Assembly: GCA_021775835.1 (NCBI GenBank)
Contig: JAJFHC010000120.1
Location: 24,858 to 88,857 of the forward strand
DNA length: 64,000 bases
DNA from: Hyphomicrobiales bacterium
GTDB lineage: Bacteria; Pseudomonadota; Alphaproteobacteria; Rhizobiales; JAJFHC01
Direction: 5' to 3'
Positions 49,374-57,508 of this stretch are shown here, piece by piece (position 1 is the first letter of the stretch; the number at the start of each line of letters is the position of its first letter). The notes below the pieces were generated by a model. The model searched no databases. It worked only from the letters and a program-made list of their open reading frames with translations, and was not told the DNA's origin. The translations under genes were made by a program, and so were the position numbers.

Positions 49374-49757
49374 TCACAGGCGTCCAGCGCTTGAAAGAAC
49401 AGGTTTTCTATCCGGATGCAGCAGGCAGGCGGCACCATGTTGATGGTCTTCACCGCCGTCTACTCGTCGTTCACAGAGATCGCACCAGGCACCGCCGTCG
49501 TGCTGCCTGATCGTCCGGTGCTCGAGTGCGCTGCGCAATGCGGCGACCTCGTGTATCGCACCCTCGATGTCGCGGTCCGTCACCCGGCGCCACAAGCACC
49601 GTCTTGGCCATTTTTCGACGTTGTAGGGGTTTTGCCATCGGGCCGCGATATAGACCGGTGTGATATATTCGACCTTGAGCACATGCGGACCGATCAACCA
49701 GAGACGGCGAACTCTTGAACGACCAGTGAGCCCGTCCTGTGTGCCGGTGCCGTTCAT
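49374..49757 (-). CDS. hypothetical protein with Cys/His-rich C-terminus
   Basis: 127 residues from ATG 49757. Basic N-terminal half (HVLKVEYITPVYIAARWQNP) and a C-terminal stretch with paired cysteines and histidines (GAWCDLCERRVDGGEDHQHG, then CLLH) that may bind zinc. Not recognised. Its start overlaps the preceding gene's stop (ATGA), placing it in the int-side operon. Confidence 0.6.
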   Translation of the reverse strand: MNGTGTQDGLTGRSRVRRLWLIGPHVLKVEYITPVYIAARWQNPYNVEKWPRRCLWRRVTDRDIEGAIHEVAALRSALEHRTIRQHDGGAWCDLCERRVDGGEDHQHGAACLLHPDRKPVLSSAGRL

Positions 49758-50065
49758 GCAGACACCTTTCCCCGGTGGTTGCACATGCGCCGGATGGCGG
49801 CGGTGCGTTTCTGGTTGGTGGCCTTCAGAAAGATGGTGACGGCGCGTTTGACGTTGCGCGGGCGGTCGATGGGCCGCGCCGTGTGCTCAATGCGGTTCCA
49901 TTCGCCACGCTTCAGACGTGCGGCGCGCAACGTGTAGGGATTGCGGATCGTCACCCACTTTGGACCGACGCGTTCAAGGAATACGGTGCGCCTGCCGGTA
50001 CCGATCGCGGCCTCGGCCTCGCTCAGCATGTCCACGCGGTAGAACCCGGCTTGAGCAGTCATCAC
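49754..50065 (-). CDS. hypothetical protein
   Basis: 103 residues, basic. Contains GPKWVTIRNPYTLRAARLKR and a C-terminal ATNQKRTAAIRRMCNHRGK, suggesting nucleic-acid contact, but no family is recognised. Overlaps both neighbours by four bases (ATGA), so it is a real member of the operon. Confidence 0.6.
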   Translation of the reverse strand: MMTAQAGFYRVDMLSEAEAAIGTGRRTVFLERVGPKWVTIRNPYTLRAARLKRGEWNRIEHTARPIDRPRNVKRAVTIFLKATNQKRTAAIRRMCNHRGKVSA

Positions 50066-50382
50066 GCCAGCCCGTTTGCGGCCGCGACCCTGCCGGCTGG
50101 TTTCAGCTGGACGGCGGTGACGTGTTTCTTAACGCCGCGTCGTCTGCCGCTCGTGAGGGTGACGAAGCCGGTGCGAGTGGTTGTGTTGAAGGCAGTGACG
50201 ACGGCGTTTGTCCAGATGATGTCGTTGAATCGCACCGATAGGACCTTCACCTTGTCGCCAACGCTATAGACTTGGAGATCCACATCGTTTGGTGCCATCC
50301 GGACATTAGGCAAATCTCGCAAAAGACGTGCAGCGGAAAAGTCAACTACATTGGATGCTGTTCGATGGCGCATGAGAACCAT
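50062..50382 (-). CDS. hypothetical protein with small beta-barrel (KOW/SH3-like) character
   Basis: 106 residues. The core VYSVGDKVKVLSVRFNDIIW ... GFVTLTSGRRRGVKKHVTAV has the alternating pattern of a small SH3-like barrel with a basic loop. Not assigned to a family. It is the first gene of the minus-strand operon leading to the integrase; an operator-like palindrome lies 29 bases upstream. Confidence 0.6.
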   Translation of the reverse strand: MVLMRHRTASNVVDFSAARLLRDLPNVRMAPNDVDLQVYSVGDKVKVLSVRFNDIIWTNAVVTAFNTTTRTGFVTLTSGRRRGVKKHVTAVQLKPAGRVAAANGLA

Positions 50383-50410
50383 GTCTCCGGTGCATTCGTC
50401 AGATTCAAAT

Positions 50411-50426
50411 TACAATAATAATTGTA
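50411..50426. promoter_or_regulatory. operator-like palindrome upstream of the int-side operon
   Basis: TACAAT (50411-50416), AATA, ATTGTA (50421-50426): a perfect inverted repeat. A half-copy, ATTATTGTA, follows at 50452-50460. The same ACAAT/ATTGT words recur between the repressor and the Cro-like gene, so this is a probable binding site of the repressor at 50754. Confidence 0.6.
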
Positions 50427-50753
50427 GATTCGATTGAAAAATGCAAGCGCGATTATTGTAGCTCGACGGCTTTGAAGAGTTTCTCGAAGTGTGTGGCCCT
50501 GTCTTGCGACCGACATGCGCAAGATAGATTGGGTGAATCGGAGGCAAAACGGAAGTGGTGAGAGGATCGAGTGTGCGCAGGTCTATTTCAGGCAGATTTT
50601 CGAAACCTGGCCGGCGCCAAGCCAGTTCAAGGCTATTTGGGGCGCCATTGCGGACTTATGGTTGGCTAGTGCCGGCCGTATGCTGGGCACTCTTCCAAGC
50701 AGGTTGAAAATTTAGGTAACGCGCTTCGGGCCACTCTCGGCCCATCTAGGGAA
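50427..50753. other. intergenic region between the repressor 3' end and the int-side operon
   Basis: About 330 bases. Besides the half-operator at 50452-50460 I see nothing firm. A 74-codon plus-strand frame at 50491-50715 starts with GTG, lacks a ribosome-binding site and has no recognisable sequence; it is not annotated. Confidence 0.4.
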
Positions 50754-51428
50754 TTAGTCTTCCGTAGAGCCGACTATCCGGTGAACAGATACAACTTTCT
50801 CCAATGGAATGCGCACATCCTCGGGTGGGTTGAGTTGCTTCAGAACAATCTCTTCACTGCGCTTCTGTATAAATTGACAGATTGTGGCGTACAGGGGGGT
50901 ATTATCCTTCCCGACTGAAATCTGTACAATTACAAAGCAATTGGAAGTTGCAGGTTTGTGCGGATTTACGAATACCAGCTCTCCGGCAAAAAAACGGGGT
51001 TCCATTGATTCCCCATCAACATAAATCGCATATGCGTCAGGAACACTCGTGAGGTTCCGTGCGGCCATAACCCTGCCAATTTCTTGGCCGTTGAACTCAA
51101 AAAATCCTTCACTGTCGACAGCTGCTCTTCCGTATATTGGCACCGCAGTTCCCGACGCGTATTTGCTGAGATCCAGCGTCTCGAATGTCTCGGTCGTTCC
51201 GCCTGGCTTGTGTTTTGCAGCAGAGCCCGTGTGATCCTCTTCCAAGAGGTCCTCAGGCTCCACACCCAAAGCTCGGGCTATCGCCACGAGATAGCCTGTC
51301 TTGTAGGTGTTGCCCGCCTCCAGGGATTGGATGGTTTGGGGGTGACAGCCAACGGCCCGGGCAAGATCAGACTGCGACATCTTCCTTGCACGGCGTTTGA
51401 CTGTCAGTTTTTTTTCCGAGATTCTCAT
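50754..51428 (-). CDS. LexA/CI-type phage repressor (HTH plus S24 peptidase domain)
   Basis: 224 residues. N-terminal HTH_3 (MSQSDLARAVGCHPQTIQSL) and C-terminal S24 self-cleavage domain with catalytic Ser in IYVDGESMEPRF and a downstream Lys in the KRSEEIVLKQLNP region. It should repress lytic or excision genes and be inactivated on RecA-dependent DNA damage signalling. Divergent from the Cro-like gene, with shared operator-like sites in between. Confidence 0.88.
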   Translation of the reverse strand: MRISEKKLTVKRRARKMSQSDLARAVGCHPQTIQSLEAGNTYKTGYLVAIARALGVEPEDLLEEDHTGSAAKHKPGGTTETFETLDLSKYASGTAVPIYGRAAVDSEGFFEFNGQEIGRVMAARNLTSVPDAYAIYVDGESMEPRFFAGELVFVNPHKPATSNCFVIVQISVGKDNTPLYATICQFIQKRSEEIVLKQLNPPEDVRIPLEKVVSVHRIVGSTED

Positions 51429-51462
51429 AGCGACATTCTACAAACTGCGTCAATTCATGCTT

Positions 51463-51501
51463 TACAATTATAATGGTTGAAGAATCACAATTATTCTTGT
51501 A
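51463..51501. promoter_or_regulatory. operator-like sites between repressor and Cro-like gene
   Basis: TACAATTATA at 51463-51472 and ACAATTATTCTTGTA at 51487-51501, the latter an imperfect palindrome with ACAA/TTGT arms. They match the palindrome at 50411-50426 in both word and symmetry. The 85-base gap must carry the divergent repressor and early promoters. Confidence 0.6.
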
Positions 51502-51512
51502 GCGATGATTCC

Positions 51513-51815
51513 ATGTTGAACGCACTTGAGAACGCAGTTGTCCTTGCTGGATCACAAGCGGCACTTGCTGACCTGATTGGGGTCAAGCAACAGACAATTT
51601 CTCTGTGGTTGACCAAATTGAGGTCCCGACCAAACGATCCCATCGTTCCAGCAGAAGCAGCGGTGCAAATCGAATTGGCTACAAATGGGCAAGTTGATAA
51701 AGGCGCCATGCGTCCCGATCTGTTTTCGGATCCCATTAGATCGAATGCGTTGGATCCATGCACTGAGATTGTGAACTCTAAAACCTCCTCGCGACCGGCG
51801 GTCGCCGATGCCTAA
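51513..51815 (+). CDS. Cro/YdaS-like HTH regulator
   Basis: 100 residues from ATG 51513. MLNALENAVVLAGSQAALAD then LIGVKQQTISLWLTK is the YdaS/Cro-like HTH; the rest is a polar tail. Divergent to the repressor, the expected position of Cro. Start of the rightward early operon; its stop overlaps the next gene. Confidence 0.72.
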   Translation: MLNALENAVVLAGSQAALADLIGVKQQTISLWLTKLRSRPNDPIVPAEAAVQIELATNGQVDKGAMRPDLFSDPIRSNALDPCTEIVNSKTSSRPAVADA

Positions 51816-52287
51816 ACCGTACAAGCCTCGCGTGCCGAGTTCGATCAAGGACGCCCAGACGCAGTTGGTCGATGCCTGTGGTGGTGCCGACAAGGCGGCG
51901 GAGTTGTGCCGGGTGGGCCGGGCGACGCTGCACAAGTACACGGACCCGGACGGCGACCACGAGATCGTCCATATGCCGCTCGATGTGGCCCATGCGCTTG
52001 AGGCCCACTGCCGGCGGCCGATCGTATCGACGTTCCTGGCCCATGAACTGGGCTTCAAGCTTGTGGCACTCGATGCCCCGGCGGTGGGCGACATGCTGAC
52101 CACGATGGCGCATGCCGCCAAGGAGTCGTCCGATGTGTTCGCGGAGATCTCAGAGGACCTCAAGGACGGGCACCTGTCGGCAAACGAGGCCGGGCGCATT
52201 ATCAGGGAAGCCGACGAGGCGATGGCCGCGATGCAGGCGGTGGCTGACGTGGCGCGTCCGTTCCGTGACGGGAAGGGCGATGGGTGA
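51808..52287 (+). CDS. CII-like phage regulatory protein
   Basis: 159 residues. N-terminal half has an HTH-like segment (QLVDACGGADKAAELCRVGR, ATLHKYTDPDGDHEIVHMPL) and the C-terminal half is helical (EISEDLKDGHLSANEAGRII). This arrangement resembles the phage regulatory CII family. Follows Cro-like directly, as in lambdoid early regions. Confidence 0.65.
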   Translation: MPKPYKPRVPSSIKDAQTQLVDACGGADKAAELCRVGRATLHKYTDPDGDHEIVHMPLDVAHALEAHCRRPIVSTFLAHELGFKLVALDAPAVGDMLTTMAHAAKESSDVFAEISEDLKDGHLSANEAGRIIREADEAMAAMQAVADVARPFRDGKGDG

Positions 52288-52615
52288 CGGTTCGATGAAC
52301 AAGCGTCAACGCCTTCACAACCGCCGCGCGTCGGACACGTTCGAGATCCGGCACGGCAATTTCACTTACACCATCACTGCGTCGATCGACGCCAAGGGAC
52401 GGCTGGGGGAGCTCTTCATCGATTCCGACAAGTCCGGCACGGAACTGTCGGTGATGATGCACGACGCGGCGATCGCCGTGTCGCTCGCCCTGCAAAACGG
52501 ATGTCCGCCGGAGGACCTGGCCCAGGCGTTCGAACGCAACGAGGCAGGTGTCCCCGCCGGACTGCTCGGCATGGCACTCGACCGTGCTATCGCGATGACG
52601 AGGGGCAAGGACTGA
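52280..52615 (+). CDS. TSCPD-like domain protein
   Basis: 111 residues (ATG 52280, or 52295 as MNKRQR). The core GNFTYTITASIDAKGRLGEL ... AVSLALQNGCPPEDLAQAFE resembles the TSCPD domain found at the C-terminus of some ribonucleotide reductases and as a free-standing small protein in phages. Role unknown; a link to nucleotide reduction or RNA polymerase modulation is speculative. Overlaps both neighbours. Confidence 0.65.
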   Translation: MGDGSMNKRQRLHNRRASDTFEIRHGNFTYTITASIDAKGRLGELFIDSDKSGTELSVMMHDAAIAVSLALQNGCPPEDLAQAFERNEAGVPAGLLGMALDRAIAMTRGKD

Positions 52616-52794
52616 TGCCGGATCTGGCCTTCCTGCGCGCGACAGGCGAGTACAAGTCCCACCGACTTCTGGAACTGGTTGTGGTGACCGACGGTGAGGA
52701 ACGGATAATCCCGCTCGATCGCCACAAGGTTCTTACCTTCAACCGTCAGATTGCAGATGCCCTTTGCACCAATGCTTCGTTGGAGGCCGGATGA
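52615..52794 (+). CDS. small hypothetical protein
   Basis: 59 residues, MPDLAFLRATGEYKSHRLLE at the start. Start overlaps the TSCPD stop (TGATG) and its stop overlaps the next ATG (ATGA). Not recognised; coding status is supported by this double coupling. Confidence 0.55.
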   Translation: MPDLAFLRATGEYKSHRLLELVVVTDGEERIIPLDRHKVLTFNRQIADALCTNASLEAG

Positions 52795-53138
52795 CCAGGC
52801 GATCGCCCATCATGCGCATGATCGGGGTGGCTTGCGTGCTCGAGGTCGGCGGCCCGTCCGCGGCAACACCTTCGCGGATGGCAGAACTGCGCTCGGCTGT
52901 GGAAGGCCTGCCGCCACCAGTCACGGACCGGGACGGGCACGTCCGTTTCGGGGAAATCGAAACCGTCCTGCGGGCCTCGGCGTGCTGCGTGATCGAGCGC
53001 GGACTAACGCCGGCAACACATGCGCTCCTGTCTGCCGCCCTCAAGCTCGCCCGCGACACGCAACAATCTCCTGCGGCCGCCATTCCCGCCGCATCCGCGC
53101 GACCAAAATACTGGTGGGAAGAGGAGGCGGCGCGATGA
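52791..53138 (+). CDS. hypothetical protein
   Basis: 115 residues from ATG 52791. Contains a charged region (PPPVTDRDGHVRFGEIETVL) and a C-terminal aromatic KYWWEEEAAR. No family recognised. Coupled by ATGA at both ends to its neighbours. Confidence 0.55.
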   Translation: MTRRSPIMRMIGVACVLEVGGPSAATPSRMAELRSAVEGLPPPVTDRDGHVRFGEIETVLRASACCVIERGLTPATHALLSAALKLARDTQQSPAAAIPAASARPKYWWEEEAAR

Positions 53139-53809
53139 CCGGGGCCAGATCAAACCCGTCTGTTCTGTCGCAGCGGTTCGAATCCGCGGACGATCATGAC
53201 TTCTTCCCCACACCGCCCTGGGCAACACGGGCCTTCTGTGAACTGGTCCTGGCCGATATCGTCGGCGGTCGCGACCGGATGAAGAACCTGTCTGTTGTCG
53301 AACCGGCCTGCGGGGCCGGCGACATGGCAAGGCCGCTGGCCGAATACTTTGGCCAGGTCCATGCGTCAGACCTGGTCGACCGGGGTTTTGGTATGGTGGC
53401 CGACTTCCTTGATCCTGCCTGGCGTTTGCCAGAAGGTGTCGACTGGCTGATCACAAACCCACCGTTTGACGATCTGGCGATGGCGTTCGTGCTGAAAGCC
53501 CTGGCGTTGCGTGTCAATGTGGCCGTGCTGGTCAAGGTGCAGTTCCTCGAGACCATCGGGCGCTGCCGGCATCTGCATGGGCCGACACCCGCCAACACCA
53601 TCGTGGCCTATGCCGAACGGCTCAACATCTTCAAGGGGCAGCTGGACGGCACATCGCCCGCCAAGCCGATGATGTTCGTCTGGTTCGTCTGGCTGCACCC
53701 GGGTTTACGTCCCGGTGCAGATCCACGGGTCAAGCTGATCCCGGCGTGCCGGAGATTGTTCGAACGGGCAGGGGACTATCCAGTCACCAGCAGCGGTGAA
53801 CGGTCATGA
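53135..53809 (+). CDS. phage-type SAM-dependent DNA methyltransferase
   Basis: 224 residues. DFFPTPPWATRAF at the N-terminus, SAM motif I VVEPACGAGDMARPL, and catalytic motif IV DWLITNPPFDD, the (D/N)PP(F/Y) of amino-methyltransferases (N6-adenine or N4-cytosine). No restriction gene is adjacent, so it is likely a solitary enzyme for modifying the element's own DNA. The start overlaps the previous stop. Confidence 0.82.
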   Translation: MTGARSNPSVLSQRFESADDHDFFPTPPWATRAFCELVLADIVGGRDRMKNLSVVEPACGAGDMARPLAEYFGQVHASDLVDRGFGMVADFLDPAWRLPEGVDWLITNPPFDDLAMAFVLKALALRVNVAVLVKVQFLETIGRCRHLHGPTPANTIVAYAERLNIFKGQLDGTSPAKPMMFVWFVWLHPGLRPGADPRVKLIPACRRLFERAGDYPVTSSGERS

Positions 53810-53976
53810 GTTGGCAGTCTCAGGTCCTCCTGTCCCTTGGCGGGCTTGTCGTCGCGGTCGCTGTCTTGTTTGCCATCGCCCGGTATCTGCCCGGCATGCC
53901 GGCACAACTGCAGGTGGTAGTCGAGCGCGCAACACACGCACACAACATCGACAGACGTGCGGTGGAACCGCGCTGA
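53806..53976 (+). CDS. tiny single-pass membrane protein
   Basis: 56 residues: MSWQSQVLLSLGGLVVAVAV continuing through LFAIARYLPG gives one membrane span, followed by a short cytosolic tail ending in EPR. ATGA overlap with the methyltransferase stop supports translation. Function unknown; small phage membrane proteins of this size are often anti-holins, superinfection factors or spanin-like, none of which can be claimed here. Confidence 0.55.
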   Translation: MSWQSQVLLSLGGLVVAVAVLFAIARYLPGMPAQLQVVVERATHAHNIDRRAVEPR

Positions 53977-54032
53977 GATTCTGGCCCGGCGCACGGCGTG
54001 CGCGGGCTTCTTTTGAGGAAAGGACAAACCCC

Positions 54033-55778
54033 ATGAACCAGTCAGCCGACGTTTTTACGGTCTCCCATGACGACCTGGCCCCATCACCGCTCAACCCGCG
54101 CAAGCACTTTGATGCCGACGGAATCACCGAACTGGCAGCATCGATCGCCCGGGACGGGCAGGTCTACCAGAACCTGATCGCACGCAAGGCTGACGGTCTG
54201 AAAGTCGGCAAAGGCAAGGCCGCCCGCGAAGTGGCTTATGAGATCATCGCCGGGGAACGGCGTTGGCGTGCTGTCCGCCAGATCATGGACGGGAAAGACT
54301 GGCCGGATGGCAAACCGTTCCCGATGCCGGTGCGGGTGATTGAAGCCGATGACGCCAAGGTGGTCGAACTCGCCACCATCGAGAACCTGCAGCGCAAGAA
54401 CCTGACACCGCTGGAAGAGGCGCGCGCGTTTGCCGACATGCGCAAGTACGGCCGGGAGACCGACCAGATCGCAGACGCCATGTCGATGTCCAGGCGGTAC
54501 ATCCAGGTTCGTCTGGCCCTGGTCGACAAGCTGTCGAAGAAGTGCCAGGCAGCCCTTGATGATGGCTCGATCAACATCGTGCAGGCCCGCACGCTGACCA
54601 TGGGGCCAAAGACACGGCAGGACGAGATCATCGAGGCGGTTGTCCGTGGTGGCTACATGGCAGCTGAGCAGCAGATCAAACATTCGCTTGTGGGCGACCT
54701 GCCAACCGTCGCCAAAGCGATCTTCGATGTTGAGCAGTATGACGGCAACTGGATCGACGATCCGGACGGCGATGAGGGTGACAGGCGCTTTGCCGATCGC
54801 GGCAAATTCGAGCAGCTGCAGCAGGCAGCACTCGATGCACTATGGAAGACGCTCGGAGAAACCTGGGCCTGGGTCAAGGTCGTTGACGGCTATGCCAGCA
54901 CCTACATGTACGAGAAGTCGAAGAACAAGAAGAAAGCAGGCGTGATCATCCAGGTTGTCAGCCTCGACAACATCACGGTCTATGACGGACTGGTCAAACC
55001 GGCCGAGCAGGAAAAGTCCGGAGACGCTCCAAAGCCGCAACCGGCCTTCACGAAGGCTCACCTGGTCTATGCGGCCAACCGCAAGACCGAGGCCCTGCAG
55101 GATGCGGTGGCTGCGGGTGTTCGCACGGCCAAGATCATGACCTGTCTGGCACTGATGGGTGAGCGGGACACGATCAGATTCGGGTGTGACCACATCACCC
55201 CGGATGACCGAACCATCTCCACCGGCCTGCTGGAGACCGCAAAAGCGTTCGGTGACAAATTGAAGAAAGTGGCATTCGACTCCTACGGGCGCGGTCTGCT
55301 CAATCTCAAACGCGAGTTCAGTGCAAAACCTGATCTGTCGGGCCTGAAGGCTTATGAGGCGATCAAGGCGCTGAGTGACGCGAATCTCGACCGGTTGTTC
55401 TCCGCATTGGTTGCCGCGCAGGTCGGAACGTTTGCCGGGAACGATCCGGAGCTCGGCGACAGCCCGCTTGCGGTCCGGCTGGCCGCGGACCTCGGCATCG
55501 ACATGTGCGCACGGTGGTCGATCGATGACGACTATCTGGCGTTGTGCAAGAAGCCGCCGCTGATCGACATCTTGGGCGCCAACGGCGAGTGGACTGACGG
55601 CGGGGCCGCGGCTCAGAAAAAGACAGCCAAGGCACTGCGGGAAATGGTGAAGACGGAAACGTCCGGCACCACGCACATCCTGCCGCGAGACATGCAGTTC
55701 GGATCGCCTGAGGATCTGGAGACAGCAAAGCCAATTGTGACGCGAGTGGATGGTGCGACCAGCAAGAAGGCGGCGTGA
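54033..55778 (+). CDS. ParB-like DNA-binding protein
   Basis: 581 residues, start at ATG 54033 with GAGGAAAGGA upstream. N-terminal ParB/Srx domain: APSPLNPRKHFD, box GERRWRAVRQIMD. The central HTH includes QIADAMSMSRRYIQVRLALV. The C-terminal 330 residues are not recognised. No ParA lies beside it, so it is likely a CTP-binding phage ParB-type protein serving replication or regulation rather than a classical partition pair. Confidence 0.85.
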   Translation: MNQSADVFTVSHDDLAPSPLNPRKHFDADGITELAASIARDGQVYQNLIARKADGLKVGKGKAAREVAYEIIAGERRWRAVRQIMDGKDWPDGKPFPMPVRVIEADDAKVVELATIENLQRKNLTPLEEARAFADMRKYGRETDQIADAMSMSRRYIQVRLALVDKLSKKCQAALDDGSINIVQARTLTMGPKTRQDEIIEAVVRGGYMAAEQQIKHSLVGDLPTVAKAIFDVEQYDGNWIDDPDGDEGDRRFADRGKFEQLQQAALDALWKTLGETWAWVKVVDGYASTYMYEKSKNKKKAGVIIQVVSLDNITVYDGLVKPAEQEKSGDAPKPQPAFTKAHLVYAANRKTEALQDAVAAGVRTAKIMTCLALMGERDTIRFGCDHITPDDRTISTGLLETAKAFGDKLKKVAFDSYGRGLLNLKREFSAKPDLSGLKAYEAIKALSDANLDRLFSALVAAQVGTFAGNDPELGDSPLAVRLAADLGIDMCARWSIDDDYLALCKKPPLIDILGANGEWTDGGAAAQKKTAKALREMVKTETSGTTHILPRDMQFGSPEDLETAKPIVTRVDGATSKKAA

Positions 55779-55814
55779 GGGCGGGAACAACTGACAATCT
55801 GAGAGGAGGCCACC

Positions 55815-56099
55815 ATGACGACAGATGTGTCACGTGACCAGCTGCGATCGATCGTGGAACGGATCGAACGGCTGGAGGAGGAAAAGCAGGCAATCGCCGA
55901 TGACATCAAGCAGATCTATGCCGAGGCCAAGGGCAACGGGTTTGCGACACGGATCATCCGCAAGGTCATAAAGCTACGCAAGATGGAGCAGGCCGAACGC
56001 GAGGAGGAAGCAGCCCTGCTCGATGTCTACATGGCAGCACTCGGCATGCTTCCGGCTTTTGAAGCTGAGGGCAGTGAAGAAAATGAGGCTGCCGCGTGA
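55815..56099 (+). CDS. GapR-like DUF2312 protein
   Basis: 94 residues. [40 protein letters not shown] and [18 protein letters not shown] reproduce the DUF2312 profile. GapR of Caulobacter binds overtwisted, AT-rich DNA ahead of forks and RNA polymerase. Here the gene has AGAGGAGG upstream, sits between ParB-like and DnaB, and shares a GTGA overlap with dnaB, suggesting a job in element replication. Confidence 0.9.
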   Translation: MTTDVSRDQLRSIVERIERLEEEKQAIADDIKQIYAEAKGNGFATRIIRKVIKLRKMEQAEREEEAALLDVYMAALGMLPAFEAEGSEENEAAA

Positions 56100-57508
56100 G
56101 CCTCGATTACCATCACGACACCGAACCGCAGCCGCCGCACGGCATTGCCGTCGAGCAGGACCTGCTCGGTGCCCTTCTGATCAATAACGAGGCATGGTGG
56201 GGCGTGGCCGACGTGGTGACGGCCGATCATTTTTACGATCCCCTCCATGCCCGCATATTCGACGCGATCGCCGACGGTATCGGCAAGGGCCGGGCTGTGA
56301 CGCCAGTCACGTTGGGCCCGGCCTTCGCCGGCGAGGACAATATCGGCGATGTGTCCGTGCCGGTGTACCTCGCCCGTCTGATGGGATCTGCCACCACGGT
56401 CCTCAATGCCCCGCACTACGCCGAGACTGTCCGAGAGATGTGGACACGCCGGCAGATGATGGCGATTGGCGAACACCTGGTGCAGGAAGCCCGCAACTTC
56501 GATGTGTCCCCATCACAGACGGGCGCGATCGTGGCCGAAGGGCTTGAGAACATCGTTGCCGGCCACGCGTCCGAAAAGACCCTGGCGATGATTGACGAGG
56601 TCGTGCAGTCAGCCCTGCAGATGGATGCGGTCAAGCCCATGACGTGGGGCCTGGAAGATCTCGACCGCCATACCGGCGGCATGCGTCGCGGTGAGTATTA
56701 TATCGTGGCCGGGCGTCCCTCAATGGGCAAGTCCGTGTTTGCCACCGGCATCGCCCTGGCCCAGGCGAAAGCCGGCCTTGGTGTCCACTTCTACTCGCTG
56801 GAGATGAACTGGCAGACGGTGGGCGCGCGCGTGCTGTCGGACCAGCACTGGAAGTCGCGCACTGAAAGTGTCCCGTTCAACGCGATCATGAACAGCCGGG
56901 TGCCGGACGATGACTGGGATCCGCTGATGAAGACAGCCGAGGACTTCCACGGGCTGTTGCTCGGTGTCGATCAGGGAGCCTCTCTTACCGTGCAGGATAT
57001 CCGGGCGCGCTCACGCCGTCTCAAGCGGAACTGGGAAAAGAAGGACCGCACCCTCGATGTCATCATCATCGACTATATGGGCCTGATGCGGCCCGGATCG
57101 CGGTATGCCGGCAACAAGGCGGCGGAGACCGAGGAGATCAGTCTTGGTCTGAAGGACCTCGCCAAGGAACTGGACGTGGCCGTGGTTGCACTGGTCCAGC
57201 TCAACCGCGAAGTCGAGGCCCGCAACGACAAGCGTCCGATGCTGTCGGACCTGCGCTGGTCGGGCGCGCTCGAGCAGGATGCCGACATCGTCTTCATGCT
57301 CTTCCGTGAGGCCTATTACCTTGAAAAGGAACGCCATCACGATAAGGACAAGGACATGGCGCGCAATGAGCGCTTTAACAAGATGGCCCATGTGCTCGAG
57401 ATCATCATCGCCAAACAGCGCAACGGACCGTGCAAATCCGTTGAGGCATACGTGGATCTGGCTTCCAGTGTCATGCGCAGCAAGGCACAGGAGGATGAAG
57501 CGGCATGA
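56096..57508 (+). CDS. dnaB: replicative DNA helicase (DnaB family)
   Basis: 470 residues, start GTG at 56096. N-terminal domain ([20 protein letters not shown]), RecA-like motor with Walker [16 protein letters not shown], Walker [12 protein letters not shown] and the conserved [20 protein letters not shown] (H4). A second copy beside the host gene would be typical of phages that load their own helicase at the origin. Coupled to the gene before and after (ATGA). Confidence 0.92.
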   Translation: MSLDYHHDTEPQPPHGIAVEQDLLGALLINNEAWWGVADVVTADHFYDPLHARIFDAIADGIGKGRAVTPVTLGPAFAGEDNIGDVSVPVYLARLMGSATTVLNAPHYAETVREMWTRRQMMAIGEHLVQEARNFDVSPSQTGAIVAEGLENIVAGHASEKTLAMIDEVVQSALQMDAVKPMTWGLEDLDRHTGGMRRGEYYIVAGRPSMGKSVFATGIALAQAKAGLGVHFYSLEMNWQTVGARVLSDQHWKSRTESVPFNAIMNSRVPDDDWDPLMKTAEDFHGLLLGVDQGASLTVQDIRARSRRLKRNWEKKDRTLDVIIIDYMGLMRPGSRYAGNKAAETEEISLGLKDLAKELDVAVVALVQLNREVEARNDKRPMLSDLRWSGALEQDADIVFMLFREAYYLEKERHHDKDKDMARNERFNKMAHVLEIIIAKQRNGPCKSVEAYVDLASSVMRSKAQEDEAA

